DNA of 64,000 bases from CAWFMO01 sp963817065 (GTDB lineage Bacteria > Actinomycetota > Thermoleophilia > Solirubrobacterales > 70-9). The notes under the pieces are model-generated. The model did not search any database. It was not told the DNA's origin and worked only from the letters and a program-made list of their open reading frames with translations. Position 1 is the first letter of the stretch. Each line of letters opens with the position of its first letter. Shown piece by piece: positions 22,241 to 30,933 of the stretch. The DNA is taken from the NCBI GenBank assembly GCA_963817065.1, contig CAWFMO010000001.1:1736001-1800000 (forward strand). Direction: 5' to 3'. The position numbers were made by a program, and so were the translations under genes.

Positions 22241-22257
22241 GCGGGATACATTCCCGC
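22241..22257. promoter_or_regulatory. Inverted repeat at the liv operon start
   Basis: GCGGGA-TACAT-TCCCGC, perfect 6-bp arms, 17 bp before the preferred livH start. It overlaps a possible -10 (TACATT, with GTGTAA 17 bp upstream), so a repressor binding here would block the promoter. It could instead be a weak terminator after the GNAT gene. Confidence 0.4.
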
Positions 22258-22274
22258 TAATGGAGGCGGGTCAG

Positions 22275-23270
22275 ATGACCGGCGTCGCGGCGCCTGCATT
22301 CAGCGACAAGCTGCGCGAGCGGCTGTCGCGCCAACCCTGGATCGGCGCGGTCGCCGTGATCGCAGCGATCTTCCTCGCCCTCGTCGCCTCGAAGGGTCTG
22401 CACGACGTCGCGCAGACCGGCCTCAACGGCCTCTCGCTCGGGGCGATCTACGCGCTCGGCGCGGTCGGGCTGACGCTCGTCTACGGGATCCTCAAGCTCG
22501 TCAACTTCGCCCACGGCGACTTCCTCACCTTCGGCGCCTACATGGCCTACATGGTCAACGTCACCTGGGGGGCGCCGCTGATCGTCGCGATCTTCTGGGC
22601 GATGGCGATGACGGCGGTGCTCGGGATCGTGCTCGAGCGCGTGCTCTGGGCCCCGATGAGGTCGAAGCGGGCCGGCTTCCTGCAGCTGATCCTGATGTCG
22701 CTGGGGCTCGCGTTCCTGCTCCGCGCGCTCGTCCAGTGGTTCTGGGGCACCGAGATCAGGTCGCTCGACGTCAACACCGCCGACTCGGTCGAGGTGCTCG
22801 GGCTGCGGATCGGCGAGACCGAGCTGATGGTCGTGATCGTCGGTATCGCCGTCCTCGTCGCCGTCGGGCTGATGCTCCGCTTCACGCTGCTCGGCAAGAA
22901 GATGCGAGCGCTGTCCGACGACCTCGAGCTCGCCGAGACCGCGGGCATCAACACCCGCAGGGTGATCCTCTACACCTGGATCTTCGCCGGCGCCCTCGCC
23001 GGGCTCGCCGGCGTGCTCGCGGGCTCGATCACCAACCTGCGCCCTGAGCTCGGCTTCGAGCTGCTGCTGCCGATCTTCGCCGCGGTCATCCTCGGCGGGA
23101 TCGGCGATGCCTTCGGAGCCCTGGCGGCCGGAATGGTGATCGGCGTGATGACCGAGTGGTCGACGTTGATCGTCGACGCGCGCTGGAAGACCGCGGTCGG
23201 GTTCATCGTTCTCGTCCTCGTGCTGATCATCCGCCCACAGGGCATCTTCGGAAGGGCGAAGACCCTGTGA
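22275..23270 (+). CDS. livH: Branched-chain amino acid ABC transporter permease LivH
   Basis: 331 aa from the ATG at 22275, chosen because GGAGG lies 8 nt before it; the ATG at 22260 would sit against the inverted repeat. About eight membrane helices are present. The family start GLNGLSLGAIYALGAVGLTL and NFAHGDFLTFGAYMAY are clear, as is the cytoplasmic coupling loop with DLELAETAGINTRRVI. It forms the translocation pore with LivM. It is first in a compact livHMGF operon with GTGA coupling to livM. Confidence 0.94.
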   Translation: MTGVAAPAFSDKLRERLSRQPWIGAVAVIAAIFLALVASKGLHDVAQTGLNGLSLGAIYALGAVGLTLVYGILKLVNFAHGDFLTFGAYMAYMVNVTWGAPLIVAIFWAMAMTAVLGIVLERVLWAPMRSKRAGFLQLILMSLGLAFLLRALVQWFWGTEIRSLDVNTADSVEVLGLRIGETELMVVIVGIAVLVAVGLMLRFTLLGKKMRALSDDLELAETAGINTRRVILYTWIFAGALAGLAGVLAGSITNLRPELGFELLLPIFAAVILGGIGDAFGALAAGMVIGVMTEWSTLIVDARWKTAVGFIVLVLVLIIRPQGIFGRAKTL

Positions 23271-24292
23271 GCCCGCTCGAGCTCGGCCTCCCGGATTCGC
23301 TGCCGCTCGCGGTCAGCTTCTCCTCGCTAACCGACGTCGACTTCTGGATCAGCGTCGGCGTGATCGCCGGCATCTACGCGATCGTCGCGCTCGGCCTGCA
23401 GATGAATACCGGCTTCACCGGGATCGTCAACTTCGGCATGGCCGCGTTCATGGCGATCGGCGCCTACACGATGGCGATCCTGGTCCTCAAGGCGGGCTTC
23501 AACTTCTGGCTCTCGCTGCCGATCGCGGTGCTGGTCTCGATGCTCTTCGGGCTGATCATCGGGCTGCCGGCGCTGCGGCTGCGCGCCGACTACTTCGCGA
23601 TCGCGACGCTCGCGATGGCCGAGGTGGTTCGCCTCTTCGCTCAGAACGCCCGCGACCTCACCGGCGGCAACCAGGGCATCTTCTGCGAGGAGGGGAACGC
23701 GTCCAACTGCTACCCGAACGCCTGGGCCGACGTCTCCGATTCGATCAACGACGTGATCTCGAACGTCTGGGCCGACCCCCCCTCCCTGCTCCCGCTGCTG
23801 CTCGTGATCTGGGTCGCCGTCGGTCTCACCACCCTGATCCTCACCTACCTCCAGAGCTCCCCCTGGGGGCGCGTGCTGCGGGCGATCCGCGAGGACGAGG
23901 ACGCCGCGTCCGCGCTCGGCAAGAACACGCTGCTCTACAAGCTTCAGTCGCTGGCGGTCGCCGCGGTTCTCGGCTCGATCGCCGGCTTCTTCCTTGCGCT
24001 CAATCTGAGAACCGTCCACCCGGTCGACTTCGAGCCGCTGGTCACCTTCTTCGCCTTCAGCGTCCTGATCCTCGGGGGGCTCGCGAGCTACCGAGGGGTC
24101 GCCGTCGGCTCGGTGCTGTTCTGGTTCGTGCTCGAGGGGACGCGCTTCATCGACCTCCCCGACCCGCCGTTCACCGAGACGCGGATCGCCGCGCTCCGGC
24201 TCGCGCTCACCGGGCTGCTGCTGATCGGCTTGATGGCCTTCCGGCCGCAGGGGATGTTCGGCAAACGCCAGGAGATGGTCCTTGGCGAGTGA
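23267..24292 (+). CDS. livM: Branched-chain amino acid ABC transporter permease LivM
   Basis: 341 aa from a GTG overlapping the livH stop (GTGA). About eight to ten membrane segments; IVALGLQMNTGFTGIVNFGM and LRLRADYFAIATLAMAEVVR are family signatures, and GRVLRAIREDEDAASALGKN is the EAA-type loop that contacts the ATPases. An insertion with two cysteines (FCEEGNASNCYPN), likely extracytoplasmic, may form a disulfide. It partners with LivH. Confidence 0.94.
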   Translation: MSPLELGLPDSLPLAVSFSSLTDVDFWISVGVIAGIYAIVALGLQMNTGFTGIVNFGMAAFMAIGAYTMAILVLKAGFNFWLSLPIAVLVSMLFGLIIGLPALRLRADYFAIATLAMAEVVRLFAQNARDLTGGNQGIFCEEGNASNCYPNAWADVSDSINDVISNVWADPPSLLPLLLVIWVAVGLTTLILTYLQSSPWGRVLRAIREDEDAASALGKNTLLYKLQSLAVAAVLGSIAGFFLALNLRTVHPVDFEPLVTFFAFSVLILGGLASYRGVAVGSVLFWFVLEGTRFIDLPDPPFTETRIAALRLALTGLLLIGLMAFRPQGMFGKRQEMVLGE

Positions 24293-25097
24293 GGGCAAAA
24301 AGAGCGGGTCGGTCCTCGACGTCGCCGACGTCTTCAAGCGGTTCGGCGGCATCCAGGCCGTCGACGGCGCCAGCTTCGACGTCGCGACCGGGTCGATAAC
24401 CGCGTTGATCGGCCCCAACGGCGCGGGCAAGACGACCCTGTTCAACGTCGTCACCGGCTTCTATCGCGGCGACCGCGGCTCGGTCAAGCTCGACGGACAC
24501 CAGATCTTCCGCCAGGCGCCCTACGAGGTCGCCCGCAAGGGGATGGTGAGGACCTTTCAGATCACCAAGGCGCTGGCGGCGATGCCGGTGATCGACAACA
24601 TGATGCTCGCGGCGCCCGACCAGCCGGGCGAGCGGTTTCGGAACCTGATCTTCAAGCCCCGCGAGGTGCGGGCGCGCGAGACCGAGGTCCACGCGCAGGC
24701 GCTCGAGTTGCTCGAGATCTTCAACCTGACGAAGCTCGCCGACGACTACGCGGGAACCCTTTCGGGCGGGCAGCGCAAGCTGCTCGAGCTCGCGAGGGCG
24801 CTGATGGCACGCCCTAAGCTGCTGCTGCTCGACGAGCCGATGGCCGGAATCAACCCGACACTCGGCAGGCGGCTGCTCGACCACATGGAGCGGCTGCGTA
24901 CGGAGATGGGCGTGACCTTCCTCTTCATCGAGCACGACATGGAGGTCGTGATGAACAACTCCGACCGCGTCGTCGTCATGGCCCAGGGCAGGGTGATCGC
25001 CGACGGCACCCCCGACGAGGTCCGGACCGACAAGAAGGTGATCGACGCCTACCTCGGCGAGGTCGCACACGATTCCGGCGACAAGACCGATGGCTGA
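24282..25097 (+). CDS. livG: Branched-chain amino acid ABC transporter ATPase LivG
   Basis: 271 aa. Walker A is GPNGAGKTT (residues ~42-50), the signature LSGGQRKLLELARAL, Walker B LLLLDEPMAGINP, and the H-loop is FIEHDMEVV. The long insertion between Walker A and signature fits LivG rather than LivF. TTG start preceded by AGGAG with good spacing, overlapping livM by 11 nt. It powers uptake as a heterodimer with LivF. Confidence 0.94.
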   Translation: MASEGKKSGSVLDVADVFKRFGGIQAVDGASFDVATGSITALIGPNGAGKTTLFNVVTGFYRGDRGSVKLDGHQIFRQAPYEVARKGMVRTFQITKALAAMPVIDNMMLAAPDQPGERFRNLIFKPREVRARETEVHAQALELLEIFNLTKLADDYAGTLSGGQRKLLELARALMARPKLLLLDEPMAGINPTLGRRLLDHMERLRTEMGVTFLFIEHDMEVVMNNSDRVVVMAQGRVIADGTPDEVRTDKKVIDAYLGEVAHDSGDKTDG

Positions 25098-25878
25098 CGA
25101 CAAGAGCCCGGCGACCAAGAACGGCGCCCTGTTACAGGTCGACGGCCTGGTCGCGGGATACGTCCCGGAGGTCAACATCCTCAACGGCGTCGAGCTGACG
25201 GCGAACGAGGGCGAGATCGTCACCGTGATCGGCCCCAACGGCGCCGGCAAGTCGACCTTGATCAAGTCGGTCTTCGGCCTGCTCCCGCTGCGGGAGGGGC
25301 GGGTGGTCCTCAGGGGCGAGGACCTCGCCGGGCTCGCGCCGCATGCGATCACCAGGCGCGGGATGGGCTACGTGCCCCAGCTCGACAACATCTTCCAGAG
25401 CCTCACGGTCGAGGAGAACCTCGAGATGGGAGCGCTCGAGCGCGGACGCGCGCGCGAGCGGATCGACGAGATGTACAACGTCTTTCCCAGATTGGGTGAG
25501 CGCCGCACGCAGGCGGCGGGGACGATGAGCGGCGGCGAGCGCCAGATGCTGGCGATGGCGCGGGCGATGATCCCCGAGCCGCGGGTGCTGCTCCTCGACG
25601 AGCCCTCCGCCGGCCTCGCGCCGGCCTTCGTCGAGGCGATCTTCGAGAAGGTCGCGGAGATCAACGGACACGGGGTGACGATCGTGATGGTCGAGCAGAA
25701 CGCAAAGCGGGCGCTGGCGATGTCCAACCGCGGCTACGTCCTCGACCTCGGGCAGAACCGCTTCACGGGGCCGGGCAAGGAGCTGCTCGAAGACCCGAAG
25801 GTGGCCGAGCTCTACCTCGGCGGCACGGCGCGCATCGACGAGGCCGAGACCGCGGAGCCCAAGAAGCCCAAGAAGTGA
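25090..25878 (+). CDS. livF: Branched-chain amino acid ABC transporter ATPase LivF
   Basis: 262 aa. Walker A GPNGAGKST, signature MSGGERQMLAMARAM, Walker B VLLLDEPSAGLAP and switch His region VMVEQNAKRAL, where the usual His is Gln as in LivF proteins. The Lys-rich C-terminus ends EPKKPKK. It overlaps livG by 8 nt and is the last gene of the operon; a bidirectional hairpin follows directly. Confidence 0.94.
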   Translation: MADDKSPATKNGALLQVDGLVAGYVPEVNILNGVELTANEGEIVTVIGPNGAGKSTLIKSVFGLLPLREGRVVLRGEDLAGLAPHAITRRGMGYVPQLDNIFQSLTVEENLEMGALERGRARERIDEMYNVFPRLGERRTQAAGTMSGGERQMLAMARAMIPEPRVLLLDEPSAGLAPAFVEAIFEKVAEINGHGVTIVMVEQNAKRALAMSNRGYVLDLGQNRFTGPGKELLEDPKVAELYLGGTARIDEAETAEPKKPKK

Positions 25879-25880
25879 AA

Positions 25881-25904
25881 CGGCCGGGGCTTTCGCCCCG
25901 GCCG
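25881..25904. terminator. Bidirectional terminator between livF and the binding-protein gene
   Basis: CGGCCGGGGC-TTTC-GCCCCGGCCG, a perfect 10-bp stem in the 65-bp gap between convergent genes. Confidence 0.85.
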
Positions 25905-25943
25905 CTTCCAATCGTCTCGGGCGTCAGCCCGATCCGGTTTCGA

Positions 25944-27251
25944 TCACTCAGGCAGAGCGACCGGCACTTCGCCGACCGTCTCGAGCGCGCCGCCCTTGAA
26001 CTGGTAGATGTCGTAGACACCCGCCGTGGCGTCGCCGTTCTCATCGAGATCCAGCGCGCCGGACGCGCCGGTGTAGTCGATGTCGTCACCGTTCTGCAGC
26101 GCCTCGATTGCCTCGGGGAGCTGCTGCCAGGTGTACTCGGTACCGCCGGGCGCGCTGACGTCAGCCAGCGAGTCCGCGATGTCCTGACCGTCGGTGGAGC
26201 CTGCCGCAACCGCGGCGAGGTAGCACAGCATCACCGCGTCGAAATTCTGAGAGTCGAACGTGATCCGATCGACGTCCTTCGGCTCAGAACTCGTGTACAG
26301 GGTGTCGAACGCGGTCGACGCCTCACCCTCGTCGGGTGATCCAGGCGCGGTGCCGCGCATGCCCTCGACGATCGCCTCTCCGGTGTCGGCCGGCACATCG
26401 CCGGATCCGAGACCGTCGGTGCCCCAGGCCTTCTTCGGGTCCCAGGCGCCTGTGCGCTGCAGCGCCGGGCCGACCTTGACGAAGGTCTCCGGGAAATCGA
26501 TGATCGCGAATGCATCCGGGTTGCCCGCGGTGATCTCCTGGGCCTCCGAGTTGTAGCTCGGCTGCTCCGGGTCGTAGATCACTTCGGCACCGATCGTTCC
26601 GCCAAGCCCTTCCCAGGCTTCGCTGAACGTGTCGGCGAGACCCGTTCCGTACGCGTCGTTGCGGGCGCCGATGTTGACCGTCTTGCCCTCGGCGCCGCCG
26701 AGATCCTGGGCGATCGCGTCAGCAAGGGTCGGGCCCTGGAACGAATCCGGCGGGGACGTCCGGTTGACCAGCCCCTCGTCGTCGAGACCCGTGATCTCGT
26801 CCGACGTCGAGGCGGGCGAGATCAGAGTGACCCCGTCCGGGATTGCGACCGACTGAGCGGTCGGGATCGTGTCCGCGGACGCCCAGGCACCGGCGATGCA
26901 GCTGGCGCCATCCGAGTCGACCATCTTGCGGGCTGCCTGGACGGCGGCCTGCGGGTTGGTCTCGTTGTCCTCGTGGACGACCTTCACCGTGTGGTCGACG
27001 CCGGCTTCCTTGGCCGCGGCGTTGATCTCCGCAACGGCAAGATCAGCCGCCTTCTGCCCGGGGGGGCCGAAGTCAGCCAGGTCACCGGTGAGCGGAAGTG
27101 AGTCGCCGATCGTCAGATCGAGCGCCGTCTCGCCGCCGCCTCCGCCGCCGCCATCGTCGCTGTCGTCGTCGTCACCGCAAGCGGCGACGCCGAGGACGAG
27201 CACGAGGCCCGCGGCAAAGGCGAGAAGCCTTTTCGTTTTGAGAACTCGCAT
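25944..27251 (-). CDS. livK: Branched-chain amino acid binding lipoprotein (LivJ/K family)
   Basis: 435 aa. The ATG at 27251 is chosen for its strong SD (GGAGGAG). A lipoprotein signal peptide (LLAFAAGLVLVLGVAAC) precedes an acidic/Gly linker and a type I periplasmic-binding fold: GDSLPLTGDLADFGPPGQKA, NETNPQAAVQAARKMV, the ligand-site VTLISPASTSDEIT and NDAYGTGLADTF. It delivers substrate to LivHMGF; specificity for Leu/Ile/Val is inferred from context. It is transcribed towards livF, separated only by the shared terminator. Confidence 0.93.
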   Translation of the reverse strand: MRVLKTKRLLAFAAGLVLVLGVAACGDDDDSDDGGGGGGGETALDLTIGDSLPLTGDLADFGPPGQKAADLAVAEINAAAKEAGVDHTVKVVHEDNETNPQAAVQAARKMVDSDGASCIAGAWASADTIPTAQSVAIPDGVTLISPASTSDEITGLDDEGLVNRTSPPDSFQGPTLADAIAQDLGGAEGKTVNIGARNDAYGTGLADTFSEAWEGLGGTIGAEVIYDPEQPSYNSEAQEITAGNPDAFAIIDFPETFVKVGPALQRTGAWDPKKAWGTDGLGSGDVPADTGEAIVEGMRGTAPGSPDEGEASTAFDTLYTSSEPKDVDRITFDSQNFDAVMLCYLAAVAAGSTDGQDIADSLADVSAPGGTEYTWQQLPEAIEALQNGDDIDYTGASGALDLDENGDATAGVYDIYQFKGGALETVGEVPVALPE

Positions 27252-27304
27252 TCGTAAATCTCCTCCTTCGTGGGGACGGGCCAATCCTGCCCGCATCAGC
27301 CTTA

Positions 27305-27310
27305 TCTATA
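27305..27310 (-). promoter_or_regulatory. Possible -10 for the binding-protein gene
   Basis: TATAGA (in GCGATATAGATAAG) on the minus strand, 53 nt before the ATG, leaving room for the SD leader. The -35 region is poor. The rest of the 262-bp divergent gap to the E1alpha gene shows no further clear site. Confidence 0.35.
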
Positions 27311-27513
27311 TCGCCTCCGCGACAGAAAGGAATCCTCCCTCGGTCCGTTTATGGCGTTTGACGCGAGGGGTATGATCGATCACCACATAGGGAGAAGAGG
27401 AGATCCCTCGCCTCCCATGTCCGTAGGCGCAGGACCGGAGACCCCGGCCCCGCGTGAACCAGGCCGAGCCGGAGGAGATCCCGAAGGAGCGGCCCAAAAA
27501 AAGGCGGACCGCA

Positions 27514-28599
27514 ATGAAGCTCGAAAGCGCGAGCGTGGCTCGCGATGGCTCCAGCCAAGCCGAAGCCGGCTTGACGCGCGATGACCGCGCACTCCTGCTC
27601 CGCTACATGCTGCTGATGCGGATCTCCGAGGAGCGCGCGTTGACCCTCTACAAGCAGGGCAAGGTCCCGGGCTCCTTCTACGACGGCCGCGGCCAGGAGG
27701 CGATCTCGGTCGGCGCCTCGTTCGTGCTCGGCCCCCAGGACCGGCTCTGCATCCTGCACCGTGATCTCGGCGCCCACTTCGTTCGCGGCATCACCCCCGA
27801 CCGCTACCTGGCCAACTACATGGGCCGCTCCGGCGGCGTCACCGGCGGCAAGGACGGCAACATGCACTTCGGCGACCCCCAGCTCGGGTGCGTGGGCATG
27901 GTCTCGATGCTGCCCGACATGGCACCGGTCGCGACCGGCCTCGCGCTCGCCTTCAAAATGCGCTCCGAGCCGCGGGTGGCGATGACCTTCTTCGGCGAGG
28001 GCTCGACCGCGAACGGGCAGTGGCACGAGGCGATGAACTTCGCCGGCATCCACAACCTCCCCGCTGTCTTCATGCTCGAGAACAACCAGTTCGCCTATTC
28101 GACCCCGAACGAGCTCGAGTTCGCGGTCGACCCGGTCGAGCGGGCCGCCACCTACGGCTTCCCGGGGGTGAGCGTCGACGGCAACGACGTCGAGGCGGTC
28201 TTCGAGGCCGCCAGCGAGGCGGCGGACCGCGCCCGCGCGGGCGAGGGCCCGACGCTGATCGAGTGCCAGACGATGCGGATGCACGGCCACGGCGCCCACG
28301 ACGACATGAGCTACGTGCCCGGGGAGCTGTTCGAGGAATGGCGCCGGCGCGACCCGATCGATCGCTACGAGCGCCGGCTCGCCGACGAGCACGGCTTCGA
28401 CGAGGCCGAGCTGCGGGAGATCCGCGAGACCGCCGAGCGCGAGGTCGCCGAGGCGGCCGAGAAGGCGCTCGCCTCGCCGATGCCCGAGCCCGAGCTCGCG
28501 ATCGAGGGCGTCTTCGCCGAGCGCTGGGAGCCGCTCGGCGACGGCGACGCGCCGTGGAGCCGCTGGGCCGATACGCAGACCAACGGAGACGGGCGATGA
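27514..28599 (+). CDS. 2-oxoacid dehydrogenase E1 alpha subunit (branched-chain type likely)
   Basis: 361 aa from the ATG at 27514 (SD-like AGGCGGA); a GTG at 27454 would add 20 residues of charged leader. It is the thiamine-diphosphate E1 alpha fold: SFYDGRGQEAISVGASFVL, HRDLGAHFVRG, and the TPP motif FFGEGSTANGQWHEAMNF with VFMLENN. The MRMHGHGAHDD loop holds catalytic and phosphorylation-loop residues. It decarboxylates the 2-oxo acid and passes the acyl group to lipoyl-E2. The next genes are E1 beta, E2 and an amino acid dehydrogenase, so a branched-chain 2-oxoacid complex is more likely than pyruvate dehydrogenase (inference). Confidence 0.9.
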   Translation: MKLESASVARDGSSQAEAGLTRDDRALLLRYMLLMRISEERALTLYKQGKVPGSFYDGRGQEAISVGASFVLGPQDRLCILHRDLGAHFVRGITPDRYLANYMGRSGGVTGGKDGNMHFGDPQLGCVGMVSMLPDMAPVATGLALAFKMRSEPRVAMTFFGEGSTANGQWHEAMNFAGIHNLPAVFMLENNQFAYSTPNELEFAVDPVERAATYGFPGVSVDGNDVEAVFEAASEAADRARAGEGPTLIECQTMRMHGHGAHDDMSYVPGELFEEWRRRDPIDRYERRLADEHGFDEAELREIRETAEREVAEAAEKALASPMPEPELAIEGVFAERWEPLGDGDAPWSRWADTQTNGDGR

Positions 28600-29624
28600 G
28601 CCCCCCTCAGCAGACCGCGAACGGGGTCGCCGAGTCCGACGCAAGCCCCGCGACCGAGATCCGCGAGATGACCTATCTCGACGCGATCACCGACGGCCTG
28701 CGCGAGGAGATGCGCCGCGACGAGAGCGTCTTCTGCATCGGCGAGGACATCGGCGCCTTCGGCGGGGCCTTCAAGGTCACCGACGGCTTCGCCGAGGAGT
28801 TCGGCCTCGAGCGCGTGCTCGACATGCCGCTCGCCGAGAACCTGATCGTCGGCGCCGCGACCGGCGCCGCGATCGAGGGCATGAAGCCGGTCTGCGAGAT
28901 GCAGTTCGCCGACTTCATCGCCTGCGGGTTCGACCAGCTCGTCAACGTCGCCGCCAAGCTCCACTACCGCCAGGGGATCGCGGCGCCGATCGTGATCCGG
29001 CTGCCCTCGGGCGGCGGGTTCTCGGGCGGGCCGTTCCACTCGCAGAACCCGGAGGCCTGGTTCCTGCAGGCGCCGGGGCTAAAGGTCGTGACGCCGGCGA
29101 CGGCGGCCGACGCCAAGGGCCTCCTGGTCAGCGCGATCCGCGACCCGAACCCGGTCTGCTTCCTCGAGCACAAGGCCCTCTACCGCCACGTCAAGGGCGA
29201 GGTTCCGGTCGGCGACTACGCGGTCCCGATCGGCGAGGCGGCGATCGCGCGCGAGGGCTCCGAGATGACCGTGATCACCTATGGCTCCGGCGTCCACCTG
29301 GCGCTCGAGGCCGCCGAGCAGCTCGGAGAAGAGATCGAGGTCCTCGACCTGCGCACCCTCTGCCCGCTCGACACCGAGGCGATCCTCGCCGCAGCACGGC
29401 GCACCGGCAAGGTCCTGGTCGCGCACGAGGCGACCCGCTCCGCAGGGGTCGGCGCCGAGGTCGCCGCGCTGATCACAGAGGAGGCGTTCGAGGACCTCGA
29501 CGCCCCGGTCCGCCGGCTGACGACGCCCGACGTGCCGATCCCGTTCAGCCCCCCGCTCGAGCAGAACGTGCTGCCCCAGCTCGACGACATGAAGGAAGCC
29601 TGCCGTGAGCTCCTCGCCTACTGA
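28596..29624 (+). CDS. 2-oxoacid dehydrogenase E1 beta subunit
   Basis: 342 aa. ATGA overlap with E1 alpha. Family blocks are TYLDAITDGLREEMRRDESV, FCIGEDIGAFGGAFKVTDGF, MPLAENLIVGAATGAAIEGM and the TPP-side FADFIACGFDQLVNVAAKL. The C-terminal transketolase domain ends with VLVAHEATRSAGVGAEVAAL and SPPLEQNVLPQ. It forms the alpha2beta2 E1 with the upstream gene product. Confidence 0.93.
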   Translation: MSPPQQTANGVAESDASPATEIREMTYLDAITDGLREEMRRDESVFCIGEDIGAFGGAFKVTDGFAEEFGLERVLDMPLAENLIVGAATGAAIEGMKPVCEMQFADFIACGFDQLVNVAAKLHYRQGIAAPIVIRLPSGGGFSGGPFHSQNPEAWFLQAPGLKVVTPATAADAKGLLVSAIRDPNPVCFLEHKALYRHVKGEVPVGDYAVPIGEAAIAREGSEMTVITYGSGVHLALEAAEQLGEEIEVLDLRTLCPLDTEAILAAARRTGKVLVAHEATRSAGVGAEVAALITEEAFEDLDAPVRRLTTPDVPIPFSPPLEQNVLPQLDDMKEACRELLAY

Positions 29625-30933
29625 GACCCTCTCGATCGAGATGCCGCAGATGGGCGTCTCGGTGGCCGAGGGCACGATCATCGAGTGGCTGAAGCGGCCC
29701 GGCGACTGGGTCGACGCCGATGAGACCGTCGCGACGGTGACGACCGACAAGGTCGACGTCGAGATCCCCTCCCCCGCCTCGGGCCGGCTCGAGCGGATCC
29801 TGGTCCAGGTCGACGAAACAGTGGCAGTGGGAACCCCGCTGGCCGAGATCGACCCTTCGGCGAAGCCCGGAGAGGCCCACCCCGAGGAGGATCACGAGCC
29901 CCCCGCCGCTCCGGCGCCGGCGACGAACGGCGGCGATCAACCCGCCGCGACCGACACTACGGATGCGACCGACGGAGAGCCGGACCGGTCGCGCTTCTAC
30001 TCCCCGGTCGTCAGGCGGGTCGCCGAGCGCCACGGGATCGACCTCTCGGAGGTTCGTGGCACCGGGATCGGCGGCCGAGTCCGCAAGCAGGACGTGCTCG
30101 CCCGGATCGAGGACGGCGGCGCCGCCGAGCAGAGCAAGGGGCGGCCGCTGCACACCGAATCGCCCTACACGCCCGAGACCGGGCCCGACGAAAAGATGGC
30201 GCCCGCGCCCGCCGCCGCGGCCTCGAACGGCGAGTCGCCGGCCGAGCGCCGCGAGCCGATGTCGCCGATGCGGCGCAAGATCGCCGAGCACATGCTCAAC
30301 AGCCGCAGGACGTCGGCCCACTGCACGACGATCGTCGAGGTCGACATGGGCCGGGTCGCCGCCCAGCGCGCCGAGCTCAAGGAGCTGATGGCCCGCCGCG
30401 GGGCGCCGCTCACCTACCTCGCATTCGTCGCCCGGGCGACGGTCGAGGCGCTCGAGCGCCACCCGATCTGCAACGCCTCGATCGATGGCGAGGAGATCGT
30501 CTACCACGACGACGTCAACCTCGGGATCGCCGTCGCGCTCGAGAAGGGACTGATCGTGCCCGTGATCCGCCGCGCCCAGAGGCTCAGCCTCGAGGGCATG
30601 GCGGCGGCGATCGCCGACGTCGCCGAGCGCGCCCGCAACGGGAAGATCGAGCCCGACGACGTCCACGGTGGGACCTTCACGATCACGAACCCGGGCCAGT
30701 TCGGGGCCGTCCTCGCGACCCCGATCATCAACCAGCCCCAGGTCGCGATCCTCGACCTCGAGGCGATCAAGAAGCGGCCGGTCGTGGTCTCCGAGGGCGG
30801 CACGGACGCGATCGCGATCAGGCCGATGACCTATCTCTGCATGTCCTGGGACCACCGTGCGCTCGACGGCGCCGAGGCGGCGCGCTTCCTCGCCGACATC
30901 GAAAAGAGGCTCGAGGGCTGGGAGGAAGGGTGA
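29605..30933 (+). CDS. Dihydrolipoamide acyltransferase E2 component
   Basis: 442 aa. Residues 8-85 are one lipoyl domain with the lipoylated Lys49 in TTDKVDVEI. An Ala/Pro/acidic linker follows, then the peripheral-subunit-binding domain at ~133-168 (SPVVRRVAERHGIDLSEVRG) and the catalytic acyltransferase domain with SWDHRALDGAEAA (His417). GTG start, overlapping E1 beta by 20 nt. It forms the complex core; no E3 (dihydrolipoamide dehydrogenase) is encoded in the window, so E3 must come from elsewhere. Confidence 0.94.
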   Translation: MSSSPTETLSIEMPQMGVSVAEGTIIEWLKRPGDWVDADETVATVTTDKVDVEIPSPASGRLERILVQVDETVAVGTPLAEIDPSAKPGEAHPEEDHEPPAAPAPATNGGDQPAATDTTDATDGEPDRSRFYSPVVRRVAERHGIDLSEVRGTGIGGRVRKQDVLARIEDGGAAEQSKGRPLHTESPYTPETGPDEKMAPAPAAAASNGESPAERREPMSPMRRKIAEHMLNSRRTSAHCTTIVEVDMGRVAAQRAELKELMARRGAPLTYLAFVARATVEALERHPICNASIDGEEIVYHDDVNLGIAVALEKGLIVPVIRRAQRLSLEGMAAAIADVAERARNGKIEPDDVHGGTFTITNPGQFGAVLATPIINQPQVAILDLEAIKKRPVVVSEGGTDAIAIRPMTYLCMSWDHRALDGAEAARFLADIEKRLEGWEEG

